NCBI GenBank assembly: GCA_008080735.1
Contig: SHMW01000013.1
Location: 15,918-77,859 of the forward strand
DNA from: Promethearchaeota archaeon
GTDB taxonomy: Archaea > Asgardarchaeota > Lokiarchaeia > Sigyniarchaeales > SOKP01
Direction of reading: 5' to 3'
Length of the DNA stretch: 61,942 nucleotides
Shown here: positions 37,732 through 46,796 of the stretch, piece after piece
How the letters are laid out: each line of letters starts with the position of its first letter
How positions within the stretch are numbered: position 1 is the stretch's first letter
Program-made: the position numbers and the translations under genes
Notes under the pieces: model-generated
What the model saw: the letters and a program-made list of their open reading frames with translations, nothing else
Told to the model about the DNA's origin: nothing
The model's database searches: none

Positions 37732-38478
37732 ATGGAATTTTGGAAATATTACGATGTGACGCACAAGGAGCATCTTATCTGCAATCCTACCAGCGAAAAA
37801 AAATTGGATATGCTAATTGATCTTATGAAATTAGAACCGGGCTCGAAAGTATTAGAAATTGCCACCGGTAAAGGTGAATTCCTGATTCGGCTTGTCGAAA
37901 AGTATAATGTGTCCGCAATAGGTGTTGATCTTTCACCATACCATCTCGGTGATGCTAAAACAAAAGTGAAAGAGCGTGTTCCGAATGCCGATTTACAACT
38001 GATTGAAATGGATGGTGCCGATTATAAGCCCGATTCCCCAGACAGCTTCGACCTCACATGCTGTCTAGGTGCCAGTTGGATTTATAACGGACATGAGGGT
38101 ACGCTTGAATATTTAATGAGTAATACCAAAAGTAAAGGTCTCATCGTAGTGGGAGAACCTTTTTGGATCTCTAAGCCCCCAAAAGAATATTTTAACCTTT
38201 CGGAAGTTAAATATGAAAGCTACAGTACGCATTTTGGGAATGTACAAATTGGAGAAAATCTCGGTCTAAATCTACTTTACACCTTCGTGAGTAACCCTGA
38301 CGAATGGGATAGATATCTCGGGCTTCAATGGTACGCAACAGATAAATATGTCCAAACAAATCCGGACGATCCCGATATTCCCGAACTTTTAACCAAATTA
38401 AATAAAGAAAAATATCTATATCTAACCTGGGAGCGAGACACGTTGGGATGGGCAATATATGTGTTTAGAAAAACCTAA
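37732..38478 (+). CDS. class I SAM-dependent methyltransferase
   Basis: 248 aa. The ATG at 37732 (MEFWKYYD) is preferred to the TTG at 37723. SAM-binding motif I is VLEIATGKGEFLIRLVEKY with GVDLSPY (acidic strand) and QLIEMDGADYKP. Motif II is FDLTCCLGASWIY. The fold is Rossmann, similar to UbiE/cyclopropane-type small-molecule methyltransferases. The substrate is unknown. No operon partner is apparent. Confidence 0.86.
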   Translation: MEFWKYYDVTHKEHLICNPTSEKKLDMLIDLMKLEPGSKVLEIATGKGEFLIRLVEKYNVSAIGVDLSPYHLGDAKTKVKERVPNADLQLIEMDGADYKPDSPDSFDLTCCLGASWIYNGHEGTLEYLMSNTKSKGLIVVGEPFWISKPPKEYFNLSEVKYESYSTHFGNVQIGENLGLNLLYTFVSNPDEWDRYLGLQWYATDKYVQTNPDDPDIPELLTKLNKEKYLYLTWERDTLGWAIYVFRKT

Positions 38479-38752
38479 GTAGTTTCATTTTGAAACGTAT
38501 AAAAAATTAACTCTTCTTATTTTTCTCTTTCGAAATTTTTTCATCAGCCAAGTGATTGTATTAAATTTAATTATAGACAATTATAGGTTCAATTTAAGAA
38601 AGAAAAACTGATAAATGAGAACATTTTCTCAGCGTTCATCGATGATTTTCTTAATGATAAATATCTGAGAAATCATTAAAATTAATTAAAAAAATGCCTA
38701 AGAATGCATAGATTAAAGGAAAATTATATAGCAAAAAATCTTTTTATAAAAT

Positions 38753-38977
38753 ATGGATTTTAATTATGATAAAGTTGCGAATGCACTTTATTTTCGTTTA
38801 ACTTATCAAGAGATCTACACTACGGAAGAAATTTCTGAGGATATATTGGTAGATTATGATAATAAGGGAAAAATAGTTGGAATTGAGATTCTCAATTTTA
38901 CTCAAAAAAACCTTAATCTTAATAATCTAATATTGATGAATGAGGATGAAATCGTATCTAACTTAGTAAAATGCTAA
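38753..38977 (+). CDS. DUF2283 domain protein
   Basis: 74 aa with DFNYDKVANALYFRLTY, DILVDYDNKGKIVGIEILN and NLKKL-type ends, as in DUF2283. Proteins of this family are often encoded next to DUF4258 proteins as a putative toxin-antitoxin pair. Here the next gene overlaps by 7 bp (ATGCTAA) and is DUF4258-like. DUF2283 would be the antitoxin-like member (inference). Confidence 0.82.
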   Translation: MDFNYDKVANALYFRLTYQEIYTTEEISEDILVDYDNKGKIVGIEILNFTQKNLNLNNLILMNEDEIVSNLVKC

Positions 38978-39211
38978 TTAAATTCACAAAACATGCTTTA
39001 GAGAGATTAAATAGTAGAAATATATCGAAAAAACTAGTTATCGAGATTCTGGATAATTATGACTCTCTACAGAAAGATACTTATGGAAATTTTGTAGTAA
39101 AGAAAAAAGGGGGCATTATTGTATCCTGTATTCTACTCTATAAAGAATGAATAAAAAATTGTTATTATAGACTATAAAACATTTAAGGTTGATAAATATA
39201 AGACAAAATGA
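38971..39211 (+). pseudogene. DUF4258 gene with a frameshift near its end
   Basis: The ATG at 38971 begins MLIKFTKHALERLNSRNIS, the usual DUF4258 start (His and Arg in HALERL). The frame stops at a TGA (39148-39150) after YKE. The missing C-terminus continues in another frame: KIVIIDYKTFKVDKYKTK with a stop at 39209-39211. The A6 run just after the first stop is a typical indel site. The gene is therefore a truncated or decaying toxin-like partner of DUF2283, unless the short form works. A sequencing or assembly error is also possible. Confidence 0.72.
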
Positions 39212-39569
39212 AATCTACAATTAGTTCCTCCTTTTTAAGCCATCAATTCATAACCATTCTCCATCTTTTCAATTGTTAAATAGTTTTCATTCCACATTTA
39301 ATGTGATCAAATCAGGGAGAGAATTACCTTTTCAAGAAAAATTATATGAAAATGAACACCATTCGTCTTTATCTATTTTTAAATTGTATTTAAGCTTGTC
39401 AAATTAAGTGAGACGAGGTCCAATTTTAGATTTGAATCTTCTTTTTTATATTGATTTTTATTTAACATAATAAATCAGTCAAATTCATTTCCGATGAATG
39501 ATTATTAATTTTACGGTATAAGAATCAAATTTAAGTTAAAAGCTCAACACTTTCATTTAGTAATAAGAG
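39212..39569. other. 358-bp spacer, nothing seen
   Basis: AT-rich stretch between the DUF2283/DUF4258 pair and the helicase gene; no open frame of note or strong repeat. Confidence 0.4.
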
Positions 39570-42500
39570 ATGACTGAAAATCTGCAAGAAAATATAATTG
39601 ATAAATCAAAAGAGTGTCCCTTCTGTGGGAACAATTTAGACTCAAAATTTTCTAAATGTTATAATGTTTATTGCCCCGGGCAAAAATTTACCCGAAACAA
39701 CTGGGTTATATATAGGTTGAATCCAGAACTGGGTATAGGAAAAATTATTAAAGAAATAAAAATTCCCGCTTCCAAATCTCTAGAAGAAGAAGACACCTAT
39801 TTTATTGAGAAATTTAAAGTACAGTTTCAAGATGGTGTAATTAAGATAATTCACCCCGTTGATCTTGTTCACTATATTTTTGATACAAATAAGAAAATCA
39901 AGACAGACGAAGGGATTGGCGTAATTAATTCAGCCGATTTTTCCATGAAAGGGGGAGAAATCTCTTATGAAGTTTTGTTTTCTGATGGTAAAAAGTCTCA
40001 AATGTATGAAAATGAAATCATATCGCCAATTTTTGAAAGTTCTAAAGACCAAATCTTCCAAAAAAAGTTAGTCGCTCCAAAAAAATTTCTCATTAAATAT
40101 TGGGCATCCCTTTTTTATTCATATTATACTTCACACCAAATCAAATGTATCACTAACTCCAGACTTTCATTAATGCCTCATCAAATCAATGTAGCGCATC
40201 GATTATCAGAGAAATCCTTCCCAAGAATGATTCTCGCTGATGAAGTTGGTTTAGGAAAAACAATTGAAGCAGGTATTTATATAAAAGAAATGATGGCACG
40301 GAATTTAGCAGAAAGAATTTTAATCATAACTCCTGCTACCCTTATTAATCAATGGAAATTTGAGTTTTCGAACAAATTTAATATTGATTTTAAAATGTAT
40401 GATGGCAGGAAAATTAAGAAATTAACCAAAAAAGGAAGTCACAAAAGCCCCAATTTTTTAAAAAACCCTTTTTATTATGATAATCTAATCATGTGTTCGC
40501 TTCAATTCGCCCGAAATCCAAAATATATCAAACAATTATCTCAGATTTCTTGGGATATTGTAATTTTTGATGAAGCTCACCATTTAAGAAGGTATTTACT
40601 CAATAAATCAACGGGTAATTATAGAGAGACATTAAATTATAAATTAGCAAAAAATTTAGCAAACACCACAGAATCATTATTATTATTAACCGCAACACCC
40701 TTACAATTGCATTCATTTGAACTTTTCTCATTAATTGAGTTGATTCATCCAGAAGCATTTGAAAATTTTAGTGATTTTGAGCATTTTAGAAAAAATATGC
40801 CATTCATCAATCTTCTCATAAAAAATGTATCTCAAATTGAAAAACTAAACAAATTTGAAGTTAAAACCACGATTAAATTACTTAAAGATCTTGAATATGT
40901 CCCCAGAAATAAATCTTTAAATGCAATTCTCGATTTAATCAAGACTGACCATAAAAAGAAGAAAATAATTAAAGATTTAGAAAAGGAACATACACTTTCA
41001 AAATTCCTTATAAGAAATAGAAAAAAGAATGTAATATCAAAGGATTATATTAATGAACGAATTGTTAAGACAATACTTGTAAAGCCTAGACAAGAAGAAC
41101 TTGATATTTATAATGAAATCCGACTATACCTCGCCAAAATCTATAATATGTCGGGAGATTTCAAACACAGAAATATAGGTCTTGGATTTGTAATCACAAC
41201 CCTTCAAAAACTTTTAACGAGTTCTAAACATGCGTTTCTGAAGAGTCTTGAGCGAAGATTAAAACAGATACAAGGAACAACAAACAGTCTCGATTACCTA
41301 GAAACACTTAAGAGCGAAGATCCCGAATATTTTGAATCTCAATTAGAGGAAGAAAATATTGAAAATGGAACTATTGAATACGATAAGTTATCCGATAAAA
41401 GCATCATAGATTCAGAAAATCAAGAAAAAATACTAATAGAGTTTTATCAAAAATTAAGTAATATTTCTTATGATTCCAAATCGGAGAAGCTTTTAGAGCT
41501 ATTGCAGAAGGTATATGAAAACAATCCGAATGAGAAAATAATCATCTTTACTCAGTTTGTTGATACAATGTCATTTTTAAAACGACGGATAATAAAAGAA
41601 AACTCGGGATTCTTCGTTGAAACTTTTTATGGTGGGAAGAATAAACAAGAAAAAGCAGAAGCAGTCGAGCGTTTTAGAGAGAGTAGTGCTTTTTCAGTAT
41701 TATTATCCACTGAAGTGGGTGGAGAAGGTCGGAATTTTCAATTTTGTAGAACACTAATTAATTATGACCTCCCTTGGAACCCAATGAAATTAGAACAGAG
41801 AATCGGAAGATTGGATAGAATTGGTCAAAAATCAGAGAAAATATTTATTTATAATTTCTTTTTGGAAGGTACCATTGAAACAGATATTATCTATGCGCTT
41901 AATAAACGTATTAATTTATTTCAAGAGTCTATTGGCAAATTAGAACCTATAATTGGGAAGATTGAGAAGAACTTTAAAGAGCTTATATTTACAGAAGATG
42001 ATAATAAACAGAAAAAATTGAGACAATTTAATCGAAATTTGGATGCTCAAATAAAGAAAGCTAATGAGATGGAAATGCAACTAGATGATTTGCTCATAGA
42101 TAAGAAATCATTTCAGATGGATACGCTCATCAAATATAACTCTTGCCAAGATGTGAAACTTAGTCATAATGAATTATTTTACCTTATTCAGAGCTTTTTC
42201 TTATTAGATAATGGGAAATATGGGAGATTTGTGCCGTTTAATAATTCAGTTCATAGATCTACCCTTTCTCCTGAAAATATGATTGATATTGTTCCATCTG
42301 AGAAATTCCTAAAGTATTCAAATAATCTTATTCAGCGGGAATATGAGGGCACATTTGATTTGGAATTGGCTAAAATAAACGAAGAACATGATTTCTTTGC
42401 ACTTGGACACCCACTTATAAACGATATTTTAAAATATGCTAAAAGTGATAATTTTGGTGGAAATTTTACAGTTTTAAGTTTAAAAAGGAAAAGCCTACCT

Positions 42501-43178
42501 AAAGAATTCCAAGAGAAATTAAAAAATATTGAAAATCTATATTTAGGCATCTTAAGAACCAAATTTCAAGGATTTTTAATAGAAGAAAATCTCGTCCCAG
42601 TTATTCTCGATGAAAATGGAAATCAAATTCATCAACTGGAAGATTTAATTTTAGAAATTAAGAATTTTGAGAAATTTTTTCACTTTAGCTCGGATGAAAA
42701 ACGGGATCTAGATGTAAATAAATTCAATCTCAAAGTTTTAACCGAAAGAGTAGAGCAATTGGCCAAAACAATGAATAAAGAATGGAGAAAGGAAATCTTC
42801 CATTTGAATTCAAACATATATCGATTTGAACGAGAAAAAAAGAGAAAGATCTATAATTATAAAAAAGAAATTCTCAAAAGAAAAGTAGAAACTTTGAGGG
42901 ATAAATTAATACGTAAAAAAAGCCAAAGACCTTCAGAACGACAAATCAAGAATATCAACCAGCTAGATGATGAAAAGAAAAAACAAGAACGTCTTAAGAA
43001 AATAGAACAAATAGAAGAAGATATCACCTTTCTTAGAAAGGATATCGACCTGACAAGACGGAAATTAGATGATTTAGAATTTTTTTACGAAGACCAAAAA
43101 AAAGATATGAAGAAGAGAAATGCGCATACATATTTTACTGAATTAATAGGTTTTGCATTAATTAGAGTAATTGATTAG
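39570..43178 (+). CDS. large SNF2/RapA-like helicase with N-terminal zinc motif
   Basis: 1202 aa. Residues 15-37 carry a small Cys cluster (CPFCGN, then C-x4-C). The Walker A DEVGLGKT is at about 220, DEAHH at about 334, TATPLQLH at about 375, and the motif VI helix QRIGRLDRIGQ at about 744. This is the double-RecA core of the SNF2/RapA family. The C-terminal 400 residues are charged helices that look coiled coil. RapA-type proteins recycle RNA polymerase; similar stand-alone helicases occur in defence loci such as DISARM. No methyltransferase or nuclease gene is adjacent, apart from the DUF2283/DUF4258 pair upstream, so a defence role is not shown. Confidence 0.85.
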   Translation: MTENLQENIIDKSKECPFCGNNLDSKFSKCYNVYCPGQKFTRNNWVIYRLNPELGIGKIIKEIKIPASKSLEEEDTYFIEKFKVQFQDGVIKIIHPVDLVHYIFDTNKKIKTDEGIGVINSADFSMKGGEISYEVLFSDGKKSQMYENEIISPIFESSKDQIFQKKLVAPKKFLIKYWASLFYSYYTSHQIKCITNSRLSLMPHQINVAHRLSEKSFPRMILADEVGLGKTIEAGIYIKEMMARNLAERILIITPATLINQWKFEFSNKFNIDFKMYDGRKIKKLTKKGSHKSPNFLKNPFYYDNLIMCSLQFARNPKYIKQLSQISWDIVIFDEAHHLRRYLLNKSTGNYRETLNYKLAKNLANTTESLLLLTATPLQLHSFELFSLIELIHPEAFENFSDFEHFRKNMPFINLLIKNVSQIEKLNKFEVKTTIKLLKDLEYVPRNKSLNAILDLIKTDHKKKKIIKDLEKEHTLSKFLIRNRKKNVISKDYINERIVKTILVKPRQEELDIYNEIRLYLAKIYNMSGDFKHRNIGLGFVITTLQKLLTSSKHAFLKSLERRLKQIQGTTNSLDYLETLKSEDPEYFESQLEEENIENGTIEYDKLSDKSIIDSENQEKILIEFYQKLSNISYDSKSEKLLELLQKVYENNPNEKIIIFTQFVDTMSFLKRRIIKENSGFFVETFYGGKNKQEKAEAVERFRESSAFSVLLSTEVGGEGRNFQFCRTLINYDLPWNPMKLEQRIGRLDRIGQKSEKIFIYNFFLEGTIETDIIYALNKRINLFQESIGKLEPIIGKIEKNFKELIFTEDDNKQKKLRQFNRNLDAQIKKANEMEMQLDDLLIDKKSFQMDTLIKYNSCQDVKLSHNELFYLIQSFFLLDNGKYGRFVPFNNSVHRSTLSPENMIDIVPSEKFLKYSNNLIQREYEGTFDLELAKINEEHDFFALGHPLINDILKYAKSDNFGGNFTVLSLKRKSLPKEFQEKLKNIENLYLGILRTKFQGFLIEENLVPVILDENGNQIHQLEDLILEIKNFEKFFHFSSDEKRDLDVNKFNLKVLTERVEQLAKTMNKEWRKEIFHLNSNIYRFEREKKRKIYNYKKEILKRKVETLRDKLIRKKSQRPSERQIKNINQLDDEKKKQERLKKIEQIEEDITFLRKDIDLTRRKLDDLEFFYEDQKKDMKKRNAHTYFTELIGFALIRVID

Positions 43179-43222
43179 GGATTTAACATTATCGCATTAT
43201 AATTTAAAAATGAACTATAAAA

Positions 43223-44857
43223 CTATATATAATCATTTTTGATAAATTTCCTTATGAGAAAACGATCTATGATTGGATAGATCAATATAATTGTCGCAAT
43301 TGATAAAAACATAATAAATAATATATCTTTAAGCAAGTTTCCATTATCTCTTACAGTAAAATAACCAGATAGAGTAATAAAATTGCCCGATGTATCATTA
43401 ATCTTGATATCATAGGTAATGTTTCCGGTCTCAAGGGATTTATAGAAACATTCAAAGAAGGAATTATTATATTTTTTTTCTATAATTGTCTGGTCTTTAA
43501 TATTCAATTCAACAGTGTCGAGAGCAAATTTTTCTCTAATATGAAAACCTATTTTTTGAGTATCCCCCAATTCTAAAATGTCGGATTTCAATGAAAGATT
43601 ATAAATCTCAGGGGCTATATTATCAATTATAGCTAGTGCGGGATCTCCTAAAAGGTTTAAAATTTCAAATTGTAGGCGGGTTATTTTTTCAGTAGCTGAC
43701 CATCTGTAGCCTTCTCCATTTGTTAAATAGTATTTATCATACATAAACATTTTTCCAAAGTTTAATACACCTCCCATCTCTTCAGATCGACTAACATTTC
43801 CATTAGAATAGTTGGGATAATAACCTGGGAAAATCGAAGCAAATAAACCTTTATTTAATTCATCATTATACCCGCTATAACTAACGGTTGAGGCCCCAAT
43901 AAAGGCGCTTATTCCCTTATTTTCCGCTTTTAAAATCGCCTCTCCGAAACAATCAGAATGATATCCAAAATTTCCACTAAGGCAATTAATAGAAAACATA
44001 ACTGGTTGAAAATGAGGATTGTTAAGTTCCTCAATATCAGATATCGTAAATGAGGGATAACTCCAACCAGATTCTATTCCGTGATCCCTATGGTTTAATA
44101 TAAGAACGCCCTCATTGATAGAAGATATAATATCTTCTGTGGTTCCATTCTGTCCTGATCCCGAATAAATGCGTGTAGTGTAGTAGGAATTGGCTTCCAA
44201 GAATTCACTAATATTTTCTGAGGTAGTAATATAATACCTATCTATACCATCAGATTGATTGTAAGCGGCTAATAGAACTTTCCTAAATATCTGTAGTTTT
44301 GGGTTATAATTTTCTTCATAATTTATTGTCTTATTGATTATACTCATTAATTCATCATTATTTTGAACAGGAAACCGTCCAATATTTAAGTCTGGAAAAT
44401 AATCTGAACCATTAACAGTCGCATAATATAAATCTGTGCTTACATCATAATCTCGTCCCCTATGGCAAGGAATAAAATTAACATCTCCAACTAATAAAAT
44501 ATATTTTGGTTGAGGGTTCCAAGTCTCATACGCTTCTTTAATGAAATCAGAGATATTTTCTGGGGTTGGATTTTCACAAATTGATGATGTGTTCACAATT
44601 TTAGTAGAAATTCCATGTTTGTTCTTATCTTGTGCTAAGATTTCTATAGCTTCCGCAAAATTCTCGTGAGTAATAATCAAATACTCACATCCATTATAGA
44701 TTTGATCTGCAATTTGGAATGTTAGATTCATAGAGGTCTCATCCCCCGAATTTTTTAAATCATCTCTGATAGAACTCCAAGACGTATTATAAGGTATTAA
44801 ATTTAGAATAACTATCTCAAATAATAATATTATTAAGAGAAGAGAATATTTTTTCAA
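43223..44857 (-). CDS. gingipain-like (peptidase C25) secreted protease
   Basis: 544 aa. A signal peptide (about residues 4-22) is followed by the C25 catalytic domain. The block YILLVGDVNFIP is family-typical, His259 lies in LNHRDHG, and Cys292 in SINCLSGNF is the nucleophile. A beta-sandwich-like domain (about 415-505) follows and a C-terminal membrane anchor (ILFIMFLSIATIILIYPII) ends in a basic tail. C25 proteases cleave after Arg or Lys and are well known from Porphyromonas; archaeal members are poorly studied. The enzyme would face the outside of the cell, anchored by its C-terminus. It converges on the helicase gene with a 44-bp spacer. Confidence 0.88.
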   Translation of the reverse strand: MKKYSLLLIILLFEIVILNLIPYNTSWSSIRDDLKNSGDETSMNLTFQIADQIYNGCEYLIITHENFAEAIEILAQDKNKHGISTKIVNTSSICENPTPENISDFIKEAYETWNPQPKYILLVGDVNFIPCHRGRDYDVSTDLYYATVNGSDYFPDLNIGRFPVQNNDELMSIINKTINYEENYNPKLQIFRKVLLAAYNQSDGIDRYYITTSENISEFLEANSYYTTRIYSGSGQNGTTEDIISSINEGVLILNHRDHGIESGWSYPSFTISDIEELNNPHFQPVMFSINCLSGNFGYHSDCFGEAILKAENKGISAFIGASTVSYSGYNDELNKGLFASIFPGYYPNYSNGNVSRSEEMGGVLNFGKMFMYDKYYLTNGEGYRWSATEKITRLQFEILNLLGDPALAIIDNIAPEIYNLSLKSDILELGDTQKIGFHIREKFALDTVELNIKDQTIIEKKYNNSFFECFYKSLETGNITYDIKINDTSGNFITLSGYFTVRDNGNLLKDILFIMFLSIATIILIYPIIDRFLIRKFIKNDYI

Positions 44858-45037
44858 GGGATCCCACTCAATAATCGCATATTTATTTGTTCAATTTAAA
44901 AATTGATAGCTATATTGAAAAACTTTGTCATAAATGTAAATAAAATTAGATTTATTCTGATACATGAAATAGTCCCTCGAACCCATATATAAGAAAAGAA
45001 GTAAAAAGAAAATTATTTAACTAGAATTTTCACTTAC

Positions 45038-45142
45038 TTAAAACAATGTGGCAATAAGAAGAATATAAAACGCAATTGCGCAGATTAAAATGAAACTCCA
45101 ATATGTTATTCTGAAATATTTCCATAGTTTGTATTTGTCCAT
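45038..45142 (-). CDS. tiny single-helix membrane protein
   Basis: 34 aa: MDKYKLWKYFR followed by one long hydrophobic helix (about residues 13-34) that runs to the stop. CGGAGGT lies 7 bp before the ATG, the best Shine-Dalgarno of the local genes. It is the third gene of a row with the propeller protein and the 56-aa protein, so a role as small subunit or regulator in the membrane is plausible. Too short for usual gene calling. Confidence 0.62.
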   Translation of the reverse strand: MDKYKLWKYFRITYWSFILICAIAFYILLIATLF

Positions 45143-45157
45143 TTAATTAACCTCCGG

Positions 45158-45328
45158 TTAGATGAAGAAAAATCTGGCGTATAGAATTAAAGGGTAGAGC
45201 ACTAACGTTCCTACTATTATCATCAAAATTACCTCAATAAACACTTTAGTTCTAAATTTTAGGTTTCGATAATATTCTATAAGCCCTTCTCTTTCTGGTT
45301 TTCTCTTTTCGTTTTTAATATCTGACAT
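45158..45328 (-). CDS. small single-helix membrane protein
   Basis: 56 aa: a charged N-terminus (MSDIKNEKRKPEREG) of about 28 residues and one membrane helix (FIEVILMIIVGTLVLYPLILYA). The ATG lies 3 bp after the stop of the upstream propeller gene, and GGAGGTG sits inside that gene's last codons. The 34-aa gene follows 15 bp later. Translational coupling is very likely. Function unknown. Confidence 0.68.
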   Translation of the reverse strand: MSDIKNEKRKPEREGLIEYYRNLKFRTKVFIEVILMIIVGTLVLYPLILYARFFFI

Positions 45329-45331
45329 AAT

Positions 45332-46651
45332 TTAGCCACCTCCTACTGAATCCGCATATTCTAATAATCGAGTCGCATTTAGTTGGGACATTCTTATATC
45401 CGTTTTCGTGAAAAATGCAATCCCCACTATCCATGGATAATCACTCACCGACCCAACTGGGCATGTATAATAGCATACATATATCGAACCGTTTACAATC
45501 GAAACACCAGTATAGGCAGTATCGCCATGGCTTGGTAGATCAAACAAATGCACAAGTCTGTCCTCTTTTACTTCATAGATCGCTGTTCTTTTTTCTGCTA
45601 AATGATTTCCCATATCGCTCCGTGGTCCCAAGTGATTCCTTCCCGCGGCAAATACCCGCCGACTATTGTTCAAAGTAAACAATGTAGCTCCATCTAAGCG
45701 GGTTTGGAAATCGGGAGCAAATGACCAATTTGTATAAGTGGTATCCCAGGATGTTGCGACTATTGTTCCTCCGTGTGGATTTCCGAACGCATATCCTTCA
45801 ATCCCCATTGATCCAACCCGATGTGTAGAGATAATCCTTCCGTCGGCTAGAAATTCTAGACAGACTTCCGCATTTCCGAATCTGGTATAAACTTCGGAGA
45901 CCTCTGTCCAATTCTCTCCGTCTGTAGAAGAGAAAAGAACTGAAATAGTTCCAGAAACATCATAATCATGCTCAGTTGTTGTAGTAGTATTTTTTCTTCC
46001 CGTAGCCATAACATACCAAGTTATATTATTATTTGTCTTTGGTCTCCAGAAATTCCATCCCCCAACCTTGTGATACCCTCCAATATCTCCATTTTCATCA
46101 TAATAACTCACATTTACTTTCATTTCAACTGGATCTGTCCAGGTATCTGAACCATAAGGTTTCTTACAGTAATATGTTGTGTTTGGTCCCGGATCGAAGA
46201 AATAATTAGGCAAAAAATAGACAAATAATGTACCGCTTACATTAGCAAACTTAGGATCTCTCACATCTGTGTTTGGTAATTGGATTGTATGCACATATTC
46301 CCAATTCTTAGCATCTGTACTCCTTCTAATAACGAGTTTCCCTTGATGATCCTGCAAATGCCACTTAGATTCTTGGTTAATCAAATAGAAATGCCCATCA
46401 TAATAGATCATATCCGTATTACTTTTATGTTGATAATTTATATCATCTCCGTGTGGTACCGCAATCCAATTGTCAGTTTCTAAGTATTTTAGACCGGGGT
46501 CAGCATAAAAATCGGGAGGGGGTCTCATGTCCCAATAGATTAGCATACTTCCCACTATAGCTACTGGTGAAATTACGATTATCGCAAGTATGAGCCCAAT
46601 GTATTTTAAATATGTTTTCGTTTTTCTCATTTTTTTTACACTAAAGTTCAT
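45332..46651 (-). CDS. membrane-anchored sialidase-like beta-propeller protein
   Basis: 439 aa; Met1 (46651) or Met8 (46630) may be the start. A basic stretch and one membrane helix (about residues 14-36) precede a long exported part with repeated Asp-box-like and NW patterns (RRSTDAKNWEYVHT, FSSTDGENWTEVSE), as in exo-sialidase or other five- or six-bladed glycosidase propellers. There are many N-x-T sequons. Full catalytic triad assignment was not possible. Two tiny membrane proteins follow in the same operon. It may bind or cut glycans on the cell surface. Confidence 0.75.
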   Translation of the reverse strand: MNFSVKKMRKTKTYLKYIGLILAIIVISPVAIVGSMLIYWDMRPPPDFYADPGLKYLETDNWIAVPHGDDINYQHKSNTDMIYYDGHFYLINQESKWHLQDHQGKLVIRRSTDAKNWEYVHTIQLPNTDVRDPKFANVSGTLFVYFLPNYFFDPGPNTTYYCKKPYGSDTWTDPVEMKVNVSYYDENGDIGGYHKVGGWNFWRPKTNNNITWYVMATGRKNTTTTTEHDYDVSGTISVLFSSTDGENWTEVSEVYTRFGNAEVCLEFLADGRIISTHRVGSMGIEGYAFGNPHGGTIVATSWDTTYTNWSFAPDFQTRLDGATLFTLNNSRRVFAAGRNHLGPRSDMGNHLAEKRTAIYEVKEDRLVHLFDLPSHGDTAYTGVSIVNGSIYVCYYTCPVGSVSDYPWIVGIAFFTKTDIRMSQLNATRLLEYADSVGGG

Positions 46652-46796
46652 TCTTTAATTGAATAATATTTTGCGGGAGATCTTTATATATCTTATTCTG
46701 AATTTCAAAAGTCTACTCATTAAATTTGATTTCTGTATTTGATCAAACTGAATTCAATGAAATAAAAAAATTAAAGAAATTTATTTGTTCTGATAA

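Noticed and set aside
39570..43178. DISARM-type defence system
   Set aside because: Only a helicase is present; the methyltransferase, DrmA/DrmB and PLD nuclease genes are absent.
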